Below, one piece after another: positions 23,895-33,035 of a stretch of 64,000 nt of DNA (positions are counted from its first letter, which is position 1; each line of letters starts with the position of its first letter). This DNA is from Spirosoma sp. SC4-14. GTDB lineage: Bacteria > Bacteroidota > Bacteroidia > Cytophagales > Spirosomataceae. The position numbers and the translations under genes were made by a program. The notes below the pieces were generated by a model. The model was not told where the DNA came from, ran no database searches, and was given only the letters and a program-made list of their open reading frames with translations. The stretch spans positions 433,001 to 497,000 of the forward strand of contig NZ_CP147518.1 of the NCBI RefSeq assembly GCF_037201965.1. Reading direction: 5' to 3'.

Positions 23895-25223
23895 ATGAAG
23901 GTAAACGAAGAAGTTATTTTATTCTTTTCGGTACTTAAATGGGTCGTTCTGGCGAGCCTGATCGGATGCGTTACGGGGCTTGCTGCCACTGCTTTCATCA
24001 GCGTTATTCACCTTGTTATTGAGCAGAGTAATGAGTATCAGTATGTTTTTTATTTTTTACCGCTCAGTTTTTTTATTGCCAATTTGCTAAGCCAGTTTGT
24101 CCTCAAACGCCATTTAGGAACCGATGCGCTTATTGCGGCCATTAACAAAAACTATGGCAGAATTGAAGGGACTTTTATTCCTACTAAAGTTATTAATGTA
24201 GTATTGATTCTGGCAACGGGCGGTTCGGCCGGTAAAGAAAGTCCGTGTGCGCAGCTAGGTGCTGGTATTGGGAGCGTATGGGCAACGCTGTTACGTGTCG
24301 ACGATGTTGACCGGCGAAAAATGGTGTTGTGTGGTTTCTGTGCGGGTTTTGCCTGTGTGTTTGGGGCTCCCTTGGCGGGAGCCTTGTTTGGTATCGAGGT
24401 ACTGGCGGTAGGTGTCATTCTATACGATGTATTGCTGCCAGCTTTTGTTGCTTCTATTACCGCCTATCAGATTTCATCGGCCTTTGGTATCACGTTTTTT
24501 TATTATCCGCTGGATTTTGTTCCAACCTTCGAAGAAGGTTTTTTTATTCGACTGCTCCTGAGTGGTGTGTTTTTTGGCCTATGTGCCTACGCGCTCATAC
24601 AGATGATTAAGCGGACAAGTAGCTGGACAGCGGCTATCCCGATTTGGCGACCGATGAAGGGGCTGCTCGGCGGCTTTGTTCTGGTTGGACTTACGCTGCT
24701 TTTTTCGAGAGATTATCTGGGGTTAGGTCTTAATTTGATGGAAAATTGCCTGAAAGGTGCTCATGTTGTTGGGTATGCCTTCCTTCTGAAGGCTGTCTTT
24801 ACGGTTATTACGCTGAGCATCAGTCGAAGCGGTAGCGTTATTACACCCGTATTGTTCATTGGGGCTACGGCTGGTAGTTTTTTTGGCGATTTGCTTGGCG
24901 TTGATCAGGCTACGTTTGCTGCGGTGGGTTTTGTGAGTGTTTTAGCAGGGGCTACCAATACGCCTATCGCCATGAGTGTAATGGCAATTGAGCTATTTGG
25001 GGCAGCCGTTGCACCTTATGCCGCCGTTTCGTGCGTGATCAGCTTCCTGATGTCGGGTCACCAGAGCTTATACACATCACAAGTATTGTCGGTTAGCAAA
25101 TCGAGGGCGCTGAACACCGAGTTGGGAAAAGAAATTAAAGATATAGAAGAAATGAGCCGACGCATAGATAACCGATTGATCCGATGGTTTCGGAAACGGT
25201 TTGAGCGGCATAAAAACAACTAA
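23895..25223 (+). CDS. ClC-type chloride channel/transporter
   Basis: A 442-residue inner-membrane protein of the ClC family with about ten membrane helices. The second anion-binding motif is GKESP with the gating glutamate Glu115. The segment FGAPLAGALFGIEVL aligns with the region holding the proton glutamate of exchangers, but here Glu168 is followed by Val169 where exchangers have Glu, as in channel-type ClCs. It has no CBS domains. A channel rather than an H+/Cl- antiporter is therefore suggested, as inference from one position. Confidence 0.88.
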   Translation: MKVNEEVILFFSVLKWVVLASLIGCVTGLAATAFISVIHLVIEQSNEYQYVFYFLPLSFFIANLLSQFVLKRHLGTDALIAAINKNYGRIEGTFIPTKVINVVLILATGGSAGKESPCAQLGAGIGSVWATLLRVDDVDRRKMVLCGFCAGFACVFGAPLAGALFGIEVLAVGVILYDVLLPAFVASITAYQISSAFGITFFYYPLDFVPTFEEGFFIRLLLSGVFFGLCAYALIQMIKRTSSWTAAIPIWRPMKGLLGGFVLVGLTLLFSRDYLGLGLNLMENCLKGAHVVGYAFLLKAVFTVITLSISRSGSVITPVLFIGATAGSFFGDLLGVDQATFAAVGFVSVLAGATNTPIAMSVMAIELFGAAVAPYAAVSCVISFLMSGHQSLYTSQVLSVSKSRALNTELGKEIKDIEEMSRRIDNRLIRWFRKRFERHKNN

Positions 25224-25261
25224 GTCCGCCCTGAAAAAGGCCGTAATGCAATCGTTAGGTT

Positions 25262-25475
25262 TTACGTTTGTAGCATCCTTACAGTATTGGTCGTTATACC
25301 CGCCACTTCGAATCCTACCACAAAGGGTATGCCTTTGCCTAAGGTTAGCTGGCGATCGTAGAGCTGTTCTACCGTTAATGCCAATAGCTTTAAGCCAAAT
25401 CAGAATTTCATCGGCAGCAGTTGGGTATTCCGGACTATCTAATTCCGTGAAATCGGTCAAATAGCTTGCTTTTAA
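25262..25475 (-). pseudogene. Remnant of an MDR-family quinone oxidoreductase
   Basis: Two pieces in different minus-strand frames resemble the start of a medium-chain zinc-less quinone oxidoreductase. The first reads LKASYLTDFTELDSPEYPTA and DEILIWLKAIGIN. The second, after a shift, reads LTLGKGIPFVVGFEVAGI and then stops. The usual initiating Met is replaced by Leu, and the segment between is shortened. Everything after about 70 residues is missing. It follows the hydrolase gene of the TetR operon by 20 bases and was probably its last member. Confidence 0.65.
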
Positions 25476-25494
25476 TGCCTGGGTTCGGTTGCGT

Positions 25495-26373
25495 TTAAAC
25501 GGCAATCGGGGCTAAGAAAGCGTTTATGGCAGCAGCTATTTCGTCAGCGAATTCTTCCAGCGCAAAGTGGCCCGTATTGAACAAGTGAAGCTCCGCATTG
25601 GGCAGATCGGTTAAAAAAGCGCGAGCCGCTGCTTCCGGAAAAAATGGGTCATTTTGGCCCCAAACCAGCAACGTGGCAGGCTGATACTGGCGAAAATATT
25701 GTTGCCATACCTCAAATTGAGAGAAGTTTGAGGTATAGTTGTGCAGCAGATTCAGATGAATATCGACCAGACCGGGGCGATTCAATAATAAATGATCGAG
25801 TACATAATGATCTGGGTTGATTCGGGAAGGGTTTTCAGCACCGGTCTCGTAAACCATTTTTACACCATCCAGCGTCATCAAACCACGAATTGGCAGTTCG
25901 GTTTCGACAGTCCGATTCTGTAGGAAGGGCATTGCTGCACCAAAGCCGGGACCGATGCCTGCTTCATAAGCATTGGCATTCTGGATGATGAGCGATTCAA
26001 TCAGCTCAGGCCGACGAGAGGCAATCCGGAACCCGATAGGACCGCCGTAATCATGGGCATAAAGGCTAAATCGTACTAAGCCGAGTTGGTCAATCCATTG
26101 CTCAAGAACCTTTGCCAGCGTGTCGAACGTATAATCGAATTCGTTGGCGGCCGGCGCTGCACTATGACCAAATCCTGGATAGTCGGGAGCAATCAGATGA
26201 AAATCATTTTTCAATAGATCGATAAGTTGGCCAAAGGTATGCGAGGCACCTGGAAAGCCTGTTAATAACAAAATTGCTGGCTTGTTCGGATTGCCAGCTT
26301 CGCGATGAAAAATGCGTAAACCAGCTACATTGGTAGTGTGATACCGGACACGGGTATGTGCTTGTGTTTGCAT
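25495..26373 (-). CDS. Alpha/beta hydrolase, epoxide hydrolase/haloalkane dehalogenase type
   Basis: A 292-residue cytoplasmic alpha/beta hydrolase. The oxyanion text is LLTGFPGASHTF, then DYPGFGHSAAP. The nucleophile elbow is AHDYGGPIGFR, with Asp as nucleophile instead of Ser, as in epoxide hydrolases and dehalogenases. The late acid lies in VWGQNDPFFPE and the histidine in FNTGHFALEEF. The exact substrate is unknown. It follows the DoxX gene by 51 bases in an operon downstream of a TetR gene. Confidence 0.9.
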   Translation of the reverse strand: MQTQAHTRVRYHTTNVAGLRIFHREAGNPNKPAILLLTGFPGASHTFGQLIDLLKNDFHLIAPDYPGFGHSAAPAANEFDYTFDTLAKVLEQWIDQLGLVRFSLYAHDYGGPIGFRIASRRPELIESLIIQNANAYEAGIGPGFGAAMPFLQNRTVETELPIRGLMTLDGVKMVYETGAENPSRINPDHYVLDHLLLNRPGLVDIHLNLLHNYTSNFSQFEVWQQYFRQYQPATLLVWGQNDPFFPEAAARAFLTDLPNAELHLFNTGHFALEEFADEIAAAINAFLAPIAV

Positions 26374-26424
26374 AAAAGTATAAGTGAGAAATGAATGGTA
26401 AGCGGAACAGGTAAAATGGGCAAT

Positions 26425-26832
26425 CTACTGACCGAGGGCGTAATCCAGCGAGTATCGGTTGGCGTTGGTGAGCCATATGAGCGCTACATAACAGACCAGA
26501 TATATCAGTTGTAGCGAAGCAGTTGGCCAGTCGCTTTGCAGGCATTTGCCAATAATCAGCATATTGAGCAACAGTGTACCGGCTAGCAGTGTTGGTAGTG
26601 TAAAAATTCCGGGAATTAACAGACTGCCGATCAGGGTCTCCATAATTGGCAGTATCCATCCGAACAGAGAGACTAGGATTGGTGGCAAAGGTGCACTCGA
26701 AAAATCGCTGGTTAACGTTCGGCTAAATGTGCGTAATCCCTTTCGCCACCGAACTATGCCATGCAATAGAATATTAGTCCCCAGCCCTATTCGGAATAGG
26801 CCATATGCTAGCTCAGGTTCGTTTACGCTCAT
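26425..26832 (-). CDS. DoxX-like membrane protein
   Basis: A 135-residue membrane protein with four hydrophobic segments. The start, AYGLFRIGLGTNILLHGIVRW, and the second block, GWILPIMETLIGSLLI, match the DoxX/DoxD group, which is linked with redox stress but has no firm reaction here. It sits between tetR and the hydrolase on the same strand. A TetR-type operator lies 38 bases before its start. Confidence 0.82.
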   Translation of the reverse strand: MSVNEPELAYGLFRIGLGTNILLHGIVRWRKGLRTFSRTLTSDFSSAPLPPILVSLFGWILPIMETLIGSLLIPGIFTLPTLLAGTLLLNMLIIGKCLQSDWPTASLQLIYLVCYVALIWLTNANRYSLDYALGQ

Positions 26833-26869
26833 AGTCAGGTAGTTGTTAGTTTGTATGTTTCTAAATTTG

Positions 26870-26885
26870 TACAGACCAGTCTGTA
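26870..26885. promoter_or_regulatory. TetR operator, site 1
   Basis: TACAGAC-CA-GTCTGTA is a perfect palindrome with a two-base centre. It lies between tetR and the DoxX gene. The same half-sites recur before tetR at 27494-27507. Confidence 0.8.
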
Positions 26886-26903
26886 TTTTTTTTGTAAAAA
26901 AAA

Positions 26904-27464
26904 TTACAGTAAACGTTCTACGATTCGGCGAGCCGCATTAACCGGTTCTACACTATGGTAAAGTTGACTTGTGATGAGTGCGCCTTCGAATAGAAGGCTA
27001 ATTTGCGCAGCCAGGTCAGGGTCCGCATCGGCCAGCAAATCGGTAATTACCTGACTCATCTTTGTTTTGTGGCCGCGAATGAGTTGCCGGGTGTTGAGTT
27101 CGGCTGGCGGCAATTCAACCAGAGCATTCTGAAAATTACAACCTCTAAAGTCGACGGATTCTAGAAAGCTTTTTAAGAGATCGAAAAGAGCCAGGACTTT
27201 CTCTTTCGGTGTATCCAGGGGTGCAATTGCCCGTTCAACCTGCCGGAACCAATCCTGGCTTACCTGAGCCAGATAGGCCTGTAAAACATCATCTTTCGTT
27301 TTAAAATGTTGATATAGACTGGCTTTGGCTACGCCTGCTTCTTCAATAAGTTGATTGATTCCTGTTTGATTATATCCCTGCTGATGAAACAGTCGAGCAG
27401 CCATATCAACAATTCGCTGGCGAACTGTTGATTGATCGGTTTTAGGACTTGCTTTAGGTTTCAT
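26904..27464 (-). CDS. TetR family repressor
   Basis: A 186-residue regulator. The N-terminal helix-turn-helix is clear: RIVDMAARLFHQQGYNQTG followed by EEAGVAKASLYQHFKTKDDVLQAYL. The C-terminal part matches the TetR_C group, with RGCNFQNALVELP common in regulators of detoxification genes. Two copies of the operator ACAGACNNGTCTGT flank the gene, one before its own start and one before the next gene, so it very likely represses itself and the DoxX-hydrolase operon. The inducer is unknown. Confidence 0.93.
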   Translation of the reverse strand: MKPKASPKTDQSTVRQRIVDMAARLFHQQGYNQTGINQLIEEAGVAKASLYQHFKTKDDVLQAYLAQVSQDWFRQVERAIAPLDTPKEKVLALFDLLKSFLESVDFRGCNFQNALVELPPAELNTRQLIRGHKTKMSQVITDLLADADPDLAAQISLLFEGALITSQLYHSVEPVNAARRIVERLL

Positions 27465-27493
27465 GAAGCAAAGTTAAAGAAAAAGTGAATAAA

Positions 27494-27507
27494 ACAGACA
27501 AGTCTGT
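27494..27507. promoter_or_regulatory. TetR operator, site 2
   Basis: ACAGAC-AA-GTCTGT lies 30 bases upstream of the tetR start, and repeats the half-sites of site 1. An AT-rich outer repeat (AATAAAAC and GTTTTATT) surrounds it. Confidence 0.8.
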
Positions 27508-27552
27508 ATGTTTTATTTTCAATAGACCACAGAATTGTATGGAATTGCATTC

Positions 27553-30042
27553 TTAATACACTCGAAGTTGAATAAAGCATTCATCCTTTTCGCCGTTTGT
27601 GTAGCCATTGCCGGGTATTGATCCTACATTGTTTTCATCAACGGATAGAATTTGCGCCGTTAATATGCCAGTCGTACTCATTTGAATAGCTAAAACAACA
27701 ATGGCTGAGTCCCCAGCCGGGACGGATTCTATAATTGCCGTGATAGTTTGTCCGGTAACAGTTAGCCCATTTGTGCTGGTTAGTTGCCAACCATCCGGTA
27801 ATAGCGTCTGAATGACAGTGTTATTAGCCGCTAAACCTCCACGATTACTAACCACAAGGGTTATACTGGCAATGTCGTTAACCTTATATAATAGCTTGTC
27901 TGTCAGGACAGCCAGACTAAGTTCAACGCTATCGGTAGCAACGGGAGGCTGGCTGGAAAGAACAGGAGGAAGAGGAACCTGATTGGGGTTTGGCGAACTA
28001 TAAACCGGCGCATTGACAGTGCCTACCCGAAGATCTACAATAGCCATATCGTCCTGTCCATCGCCAGTACCGCTACCGGGCTGGCTATCGGGGTCTGTTG
28101 ATAGTGATGCTGTAATCTGAGCAGCATTCCAGAATATTCCCATTGTATTAACCTGTAGCTGATATGTAAATACCAGTGTTTGGCCTACAGCCAAACTGTC
28201 GGTTGCTATCGATACCACATTGTTGTTCTCGTTTAGGGCTGTTGAAGAACTACCGCTGAATGACAAGCCATCGGGCAATCGATTTTCGATAACTATGGCT
28301 CGGGCGGTCTGCGGACCTTCATTATATAGATTAAGGAATAAACTAACCGTATCGCCTACTGATACAACCCGCTTAGAGGCTGAGAGTCCAATTGATAGGT
28401 CAGCATACACAGGGCGTACTGTTACCACCGCTGTTCCCGATTGAATTCCTGTGCCGCAGCTATTACTAACTGACTGAATGGTGTAGGTAGTTGTTTGACT
28501 GGGTGAAACATAGACCGTAGCCGGACTGCTTGCCACTATGCCGCTTTGGCCAGACGATAAGGTATATGACCAGGGGCCATTTCCCGTAAAAGATAAGGAT
28601 AAAGGTGCCGTTTGGCCAACGTCGATGCTTAAACTGCTGGGACTAACAACTGCTAAAGGCTCCTGAATAAAAGCATCAATATGGCTGTCCATCCAGTTTA
28701 GCCGATTTGTTAGCCAGGTTTTCAGGAAATCGATCTCATCGGCCAGCGTAGCTCCATTATACGACGGTTCATCGTTCCAGATCGATACGCCGATGATTGG
28801 CCATTTTTGAAAATTCCGGTCATAGGCCCCCTGATTCATTAATGTATATTGTGTATCGATAAAATCTAGCAAGGTAGATGTTTGCCATACGGTTTGGCGC
28901 AATTGTCTATAGCGGCTAACAACTTTATGAGTATAGGTACAGCAGGAAAGGAGCTTGCCCCACCAAAACGGGACCGGAAAAGCGGGGTCGCCCGGAGCCA
29001 GATAGCGCCAGCCTTCAGAAGACTGGGAATAGGAGGGAAATGGAGTTAATAAAAAACCAAAAGCCAGGTTTAAATCCCAGATGGGGCCAGCCGAAAGTTT
29101 ACCTCCTTTGCTATCTCGTTCTTTGGATATATAGGCACTAAATCGGTATGCATCGGCATTGCTTGTTGTTTCTTCTAGCAAGAAATGATCAATAAATGTA
29201 TCGTCAACAACATATTTTGAATAACCAGTTGTAGCCTGACAACACGTTGAGCTGGCCATTGTTGTTTCAAAGGTGTTTATATAATTCTTGATATACGTAA
29301 ACTGCTGCGATACCAGGTTGTCGTCGTTAGGGTAGTGAGTTAGCCAATAATGCGGCCGGTTTCCACCGGGGCTCGAATAAGCAGATTGCCATTGATGATC
29401 GGGGTCAAAAGAGCCGCAGGTCTTGTCAATTTTAACAATATACCCACCCGTTATCGAATTGTTGCCCAAATCGGTCGGGTCCAGTTTATTAATATTTACT
29501 CGGTTAGCATCTCGCTTGACCTTTTCTTCAAAAATATAAATACCCTGATATTCATTATTAATGATTACTTCAACGGCTTTTGTCCGGGAGGCATATCGCC
29601 CTGCCTGATTCGACATGAAAAAGGCTAACTGATCGCGAAGGAACGTTTTGTCGGTATAGGAAGCAATAAGAAGCCAATCACTTTCGGCCGGAAAGCCTAA
29701 GAGCGAAGCGTTTATTGAGGTTGTAACTGCGGTTGTAGACCGGAGTTCAATTCCCAGCGATTTTTTTGGGAAGTTTTGACTGCTACAGCCATGATATTCT
29801 ACTTTAGCTTTACCATCAAAACCATTGGCTGTATCTGCTGGCGTATTAACTCCGCTTATATTATTAATAATTTTCAGATCGCAGATGATTCCTGGTTCGT
29901 CGTTTATCAGTTGCCCATGCGTATCAATTAATACGATTGGTAAATTCGTAGTGCTCAGTGTCTGGGCGTTTGCAATTGTACTTAGATAGAAAGCTGACAC
30001 TAAGCCAGCAAGGAGGAATCCGGTGATTAATGAGCGTTTCAT
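27553..30042 (-). CDS. Secreted CotH kinase-family protein with DUF11 repeats
   Basis: An 829-residue exported protein with a signal peptide ending near IANAQ. Residues about 30-460 form a CotH-type domain, a secreted kinase-like fold first known from spore coat protein H: KVEYHGCSSQNFPKKSLGIEL, LRDQLAFFMS, EYQGIYIFEEKVKRD and the later PIWDLNLAFGF. Residues 465-550 form an Ig-like bacterial domain (SPSSLSIDVGQTAPLSLSF). Two DUF11-like repeats follow at about 555-665 and 715-825 (VGDTVSLFLNLYNEGPQTA, VNDIASITLVVSNRGG). There is no clear C-terminal sorting domain. It probably acts at the cell surface; a substrate is unknown. Confidence 0.88.
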   Translation of the reverse strand: MKRSLITGFLLAGLVSAFYLSTIANAQTLSTTNLPIVLIDTHGQLINDEPGIICDLKIINNISGVNTPADTANGFDGKAKVEYHGCSSQNFPKKSLGIELRSTTAVTTSINASLLGFPAESDWLLIASYTDKTFLRDQLAFFMSNQAGRYASRTKAVEVIINNEYQGIYIFEEKVKRDANRVNINKLDPTDLGNNSITGGYIVKIDKTCGSFDPDHQWQSAYSSPGGNRPHYWLTHYPNDDNLVSQQFTYIKNYINTFETTMASSTCCQATTGYSKYVVDDTFIDHFLLEETTSNADAYRFSAYISKERDSKGGKLSAGPIWDLNLAFGFLLTPFPSYSQSSEGWRYLAPGDPAFPVPFWWGKLLSCCTYTHKVVSRYRQLRQTVWQTSTLLDFIDTQYTLMNQGAYDRNFQKWPIIGVSIWNDEPSYNGATLADEIDFLKTWLTNRLNWMDSHIDAFIQEPLAVVSPSSLSIDVGQTAPLSLSFTGNGPWSYTLSSGQSGIVASSPATVYVSPSQTTTYTIQSVSNSCGTGIQSGTAVVTVRPVYADLSIGLSASKRVVSVGDTVSLFLNLYNEGPQTARAIVIENRLPDGLSFSGSSSTALNENNNVVSIATDSLAVGQTLVFTYQLQVNTMGIFWNAAQITASLSTDPDSQPGSGTGDGQDDMAIVDLRVGTVNAPVYSSPNPNQVPLPPVLSSQPPVATDSVELSLAVLTDKLLYKVNDIASITLVVSNRGGLAANNTVIQTLLPDGWQLTSTNGLTVTGQTITAIIESVPAGDSAIVVLAIQMSTTGILTAQILSVDENNVGSIPGNGYTNGEKDECFIQLRVY

Positions 30043-30636
30043 GGCTGTTGCGTATAGGTGTGGTCATGTTTAGTAGCAGTTATAGTGATTCGTTGATTAA
30101 AGCTGTAGGCTTTAAAGAATAATAGCTCCGGGGGTTTCTGGGAAATGTACTAAAAGTATGAATTTATTTAATAATACAAGATATTGATTATCAGTATAAT
30201 TGATGATTTTAATCAGGTTGATTTTAATTTATTATTTGGAGAAATGTTATATATTTTGATCTCGTATGTATGTGTTTTGCTAATCTATAGTAGGCTTTAT
30301 TTTGTAAGAGTAAATTATTGATATATTTATATTTGACTCTGTAAAGGTTACTTTTGGGTTTTGGTCGAACTCTGTCAGGATCTTTTATTAAACGGTCATT
30401 ATGGGTCTTTAATCATAGTGACCGGGCTTAGTCCAACTCGGGTTTATGAATAACGACTATCCTGATTTACTTTTAAGAATGCCGTACGGGGCATCTATAT
30501 AGTATTGAAAAATAAGTAAGGCTAGTTGAAATATATCATTAGATAAGTACTACTTACTTGTCATTTTTGTGAGTATGTTTGTAGCTTACTTACAGGTAAA
30601 TCCTCTTACACGACTACTTAATTACTTTAATTGCTG
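30043..30636. other. Divergent AT-rich intergenic region
   Basis: This gap of nearly 600 bases lies between the CotH and response regulator genes and shows no gene. A -7-like TATGTTTG at 30574-30581 probably serves the response regulator. Repeats of AGTAAG/CTTACTT between about 30510 and 30595 could form weak stems. Confidence 0.4.
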
Positions 30637-31038
30637 ATGTCTGTCGGGAAATCTCCCTGGGTCTGGGTTGTTGATGATGATCAGGACGACCAATATTTAT
30701 TCGAACTGGCTTTTAAACGGATTATTCCGCCTGTTCAGGTAAAATTACTTGATGACGGAGAGGAGTTATTGCCTGCCCTGGTGCAGACTACTGAGTTGCC
30801 GGATCTAATCATACTGGATTTGAATATGCCCCGGCTCAATGGACTCGAAACGCTGCAACAGATCAGACAGCAGCCCGATTACCAGAAGATTCCTATAGTG
30901 GTCTTAACGACATCGACCCGGAAAGAAGATAAAGAAAAAGCAGTTCAACTGGGAGCCAATGGCTTCTTAACTAAACCGCCTTCCTTAGATGCTATTCTGG
31001 CTCTGTTTCGTCAGTTAATTCTTGAGTGGCGGCTTTGA
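30637..31038 (+). CDS. Single-domain response regulator
   Basis: A 133-residue receiver domain without an output domain, of the Rcp1 type. The acidic pocket is VVDDDQDD (residues 11-18), the phospho-acceptor is Asp61 in LDLNMP, and the conserved Lys is in TKPP. LTTSTRKED carries the switch threonine. Such proteins relay phosphate from a histidine kinase by protein contact. No kinase is adjacent; the nearest is at 44.5 kb. I start at the ATG at 30637 instead of the TTG six bases earlier. Confidence 0.93.
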   Translation: MSVGKSPWVWVVDDDQDDQYLFELAFKRIIPPVQVKLLDDGEELLPALVQTTELPDLIILDLNMPRLNGLETLQQIRQQPDYQKIPIVVLTTSTRKEDKEKAVQLGANGFLTKPPSLDAILALFRQLILEWRL

Positions 31039-31043
31039 CCGTG

Positions 31044-32315
31044 CTACGGGTGGCGATAAATAATTTTACCCTTACGAATTGTGTAGGCCACACTGGAGAG
31101 CGATTTTATGTCGGTGGCCGGGTCGGCAGAAAGTACTACCAAATCGGCATCCATACCGGTCGTTATCTGTCCAGTATAATTGGCTGTGCCGAAGCGTTTA
31201 GCCGGAGCTGTGGTTAATGCGGTCAGAATTTGCGGGAAAGTCATTCCGGCGGCTTCCATTAATATATACTCATCAGCAGGAGAGTAGTCGGGCATAAAGC
31301 CTGTGTCTGTGCCAAACAGAATTTGACCTCCAGCGTTGGCGTAGGAGGCAAGCTGTTGAACGGCAGTGGTGATCAGCGAATTATTTTCTGTTGGAATTTT
31401 TAGCCGTTCCAGGTCCCATTTATAAAGCTTCAGAGTTGGAATTAGTGCCATCTTTCCCATCAACATACGCCGAATTGTTTCATCGGACCACCCTTTTCGA
31501 TCGTCGGGTGAGACATGCGTAAGAATATCTACTCCACCCTCAATGGCAATTAAAACACCATCGTTGTTACTTGGATGCGCAAAGACAGGCTTATTTTGTG
31601 CATGAGCAGCTACAACGGCTGCTTTTATTACATCGGGCTTCATCGGAATAATCATCCGCCCGGTGGGAGAGGCCGACCATAGTTTAATGGCATCGGCACC
31701 GGCTGCCAGTTGTTTGTTAACATAATCACTGGCCTGCCTGGGATTGTCAATTTCAGGAAGCTTGAGTGGGGCAATGTAGAATGGGCTACCGCCCTGTGGC
31801 GTAAAAGGTACGCCTGCCGTAAAAATAGTTGGTCCGTCCACTTCGCCGGTTTCGATTCGGTGGCGAAGCCTGAGTAGATTAGACAAATCCAGAGTAGCCA
31901 AATCAAAGGCGTAGGTAAATCCATACTGAGTTAGCATCGATTCCAACTGCTGATTTAATCGGGAGGCTGGAAGGCTATCGGCGCGCTGCCATTGAGGCTC
32001 CATAAAGTGTACATGGCAGTTCCAGAATCCGGCTGTCATTACCAGGCCGCTACAGTCGAGTTGTTTGATGCCTTCAGGAATCTTAACCTGCTTACGGTTG
32101 CCTACTGCGGCAATTTTGCCCTGATGAATTAACACAACACCGTCTGAAATCGGCTTAGCTGTTGGTGAGGGATAAAGTTTAGCACCTACCAGCGCTAAAT
32201 CATCCGATTGAACAGACGCCTAAGTCTGGCCATGAACTGTATTTGTACAGAGTATAGTCAGCGAAAATAGAGCCAATACTACCTGTTTGATGGCTCTGAT
32301 AGCAGCAACTGTCAT
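31044..32315 (-). pseudogene. Secreted amidohydrolase interrupted by TAG after the signal peptide
   Basis: The gene starts with ATG at 32315 and encodes a signal peptide (ALFSLTILCTNTVHGQT), then a TAG at 32222-32220 (codon 32). With no frame change the mature enzyme follows: ASVQSDDLALVGAKLYPSPT, the metal ligands CHVHFM, a lysine in DAIKLW, FAHPSNN, DILTHVSPDD and LFGTDTGF. It ends at 31044. The full length of 423 codons fits the imidazolonepropionase-like amidohydrolase group. A GTG at 32135 could restart translation but would leave out the export signal and the first strands. Either the enzyme is lost or a cytoplasmic short form is made. It converges on the response regulator with five bases between stops. 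Confidence 0.85.
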
Positions 32316-32583
32316 TTAATAGCCTTAAAAGTTAAACCAAAAATAAAAGCTTAGCGAATAGGTTATTACTCTTTTGTTCACTGATTTGGCAGTAAATACG
32401 GGCTTTGCCGCTTTTGCGTAATAGTGTTAATTATGAGTAGTAAAATTTGGGGCAAGCGGGAGGAATCCTCATTTTTGCAGAATATTCATCTTTCCTGATT
32501 AAACCTCGTTGCCACTCAGTTGTCACAACCAGGATAAGTTGATTCAGGAACCAGTAGATTCGTAATTGGAGGTAACATAAAGT

Positions 32584-33035
32584 ATGCGTCAATCGATACT
32601 TATTGGACTCGTTATTATAGGAAGCCTTACCGGACTCACGTGGTACTTTTCGGCCTTAGCCGATTTGTTCTCTGATTTTGTTGCTCTAACTTATGAGCAA
32701 AACTTTTTGGCGCTGCTTCCGAAAACAGTTACCTTATTGCTCTATACCTACTCTGGTATTCATTTTCTCCGAAAGAAAACAAACCTGCTCTAATCAGTTA
32801 TGCGTTTCTTGCTGCGCGGGGTAGAACGGGCGTTCATTTAGGCAGCGTGGCAGTTCATTTTGCTAATGTGATGGTAACTGGTGTGCTGACCTATAGTTTA
32901 TTGAGTAGTCCTGCTGATTTTAATAGTTCATTAGGGTTTACTGGTTTTTTTCCGATATTATTAGGAGGCTTAATCGTTATATTGACCTTACAGATGCGCA
33001 CGCAGGCTGCTAACCATCAGCATAATCATGGGTAA
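32584..33035 (+). pseudogene. Small four-helix membrane protein with frameshift
   Basis: Two frames (32584-32793 and a second ending at 33035) read as one protein. The first ends YTYSGIHFLRKKTNLL and stops; the second frame gives KENKPALISYAFLAARGRTG and continues into two more membrane segments. Adding one A within the A-rich stretch at 32771-32780 joins them into 150 residues ending in a His-rich tail (NHQHNHG). The family is unknown to me. It may be decayed, or the base may be a sequencing error. Confidence 0.65.

Noticed and set aside
25077-25505. A 142-codon minus-strand gene overlapping the end of the ClC gene
   Set aside because: Only the first third resembles a protein family (MDR) and the rest is in the wrong frame, so it is better described as a pseudogene remnant.
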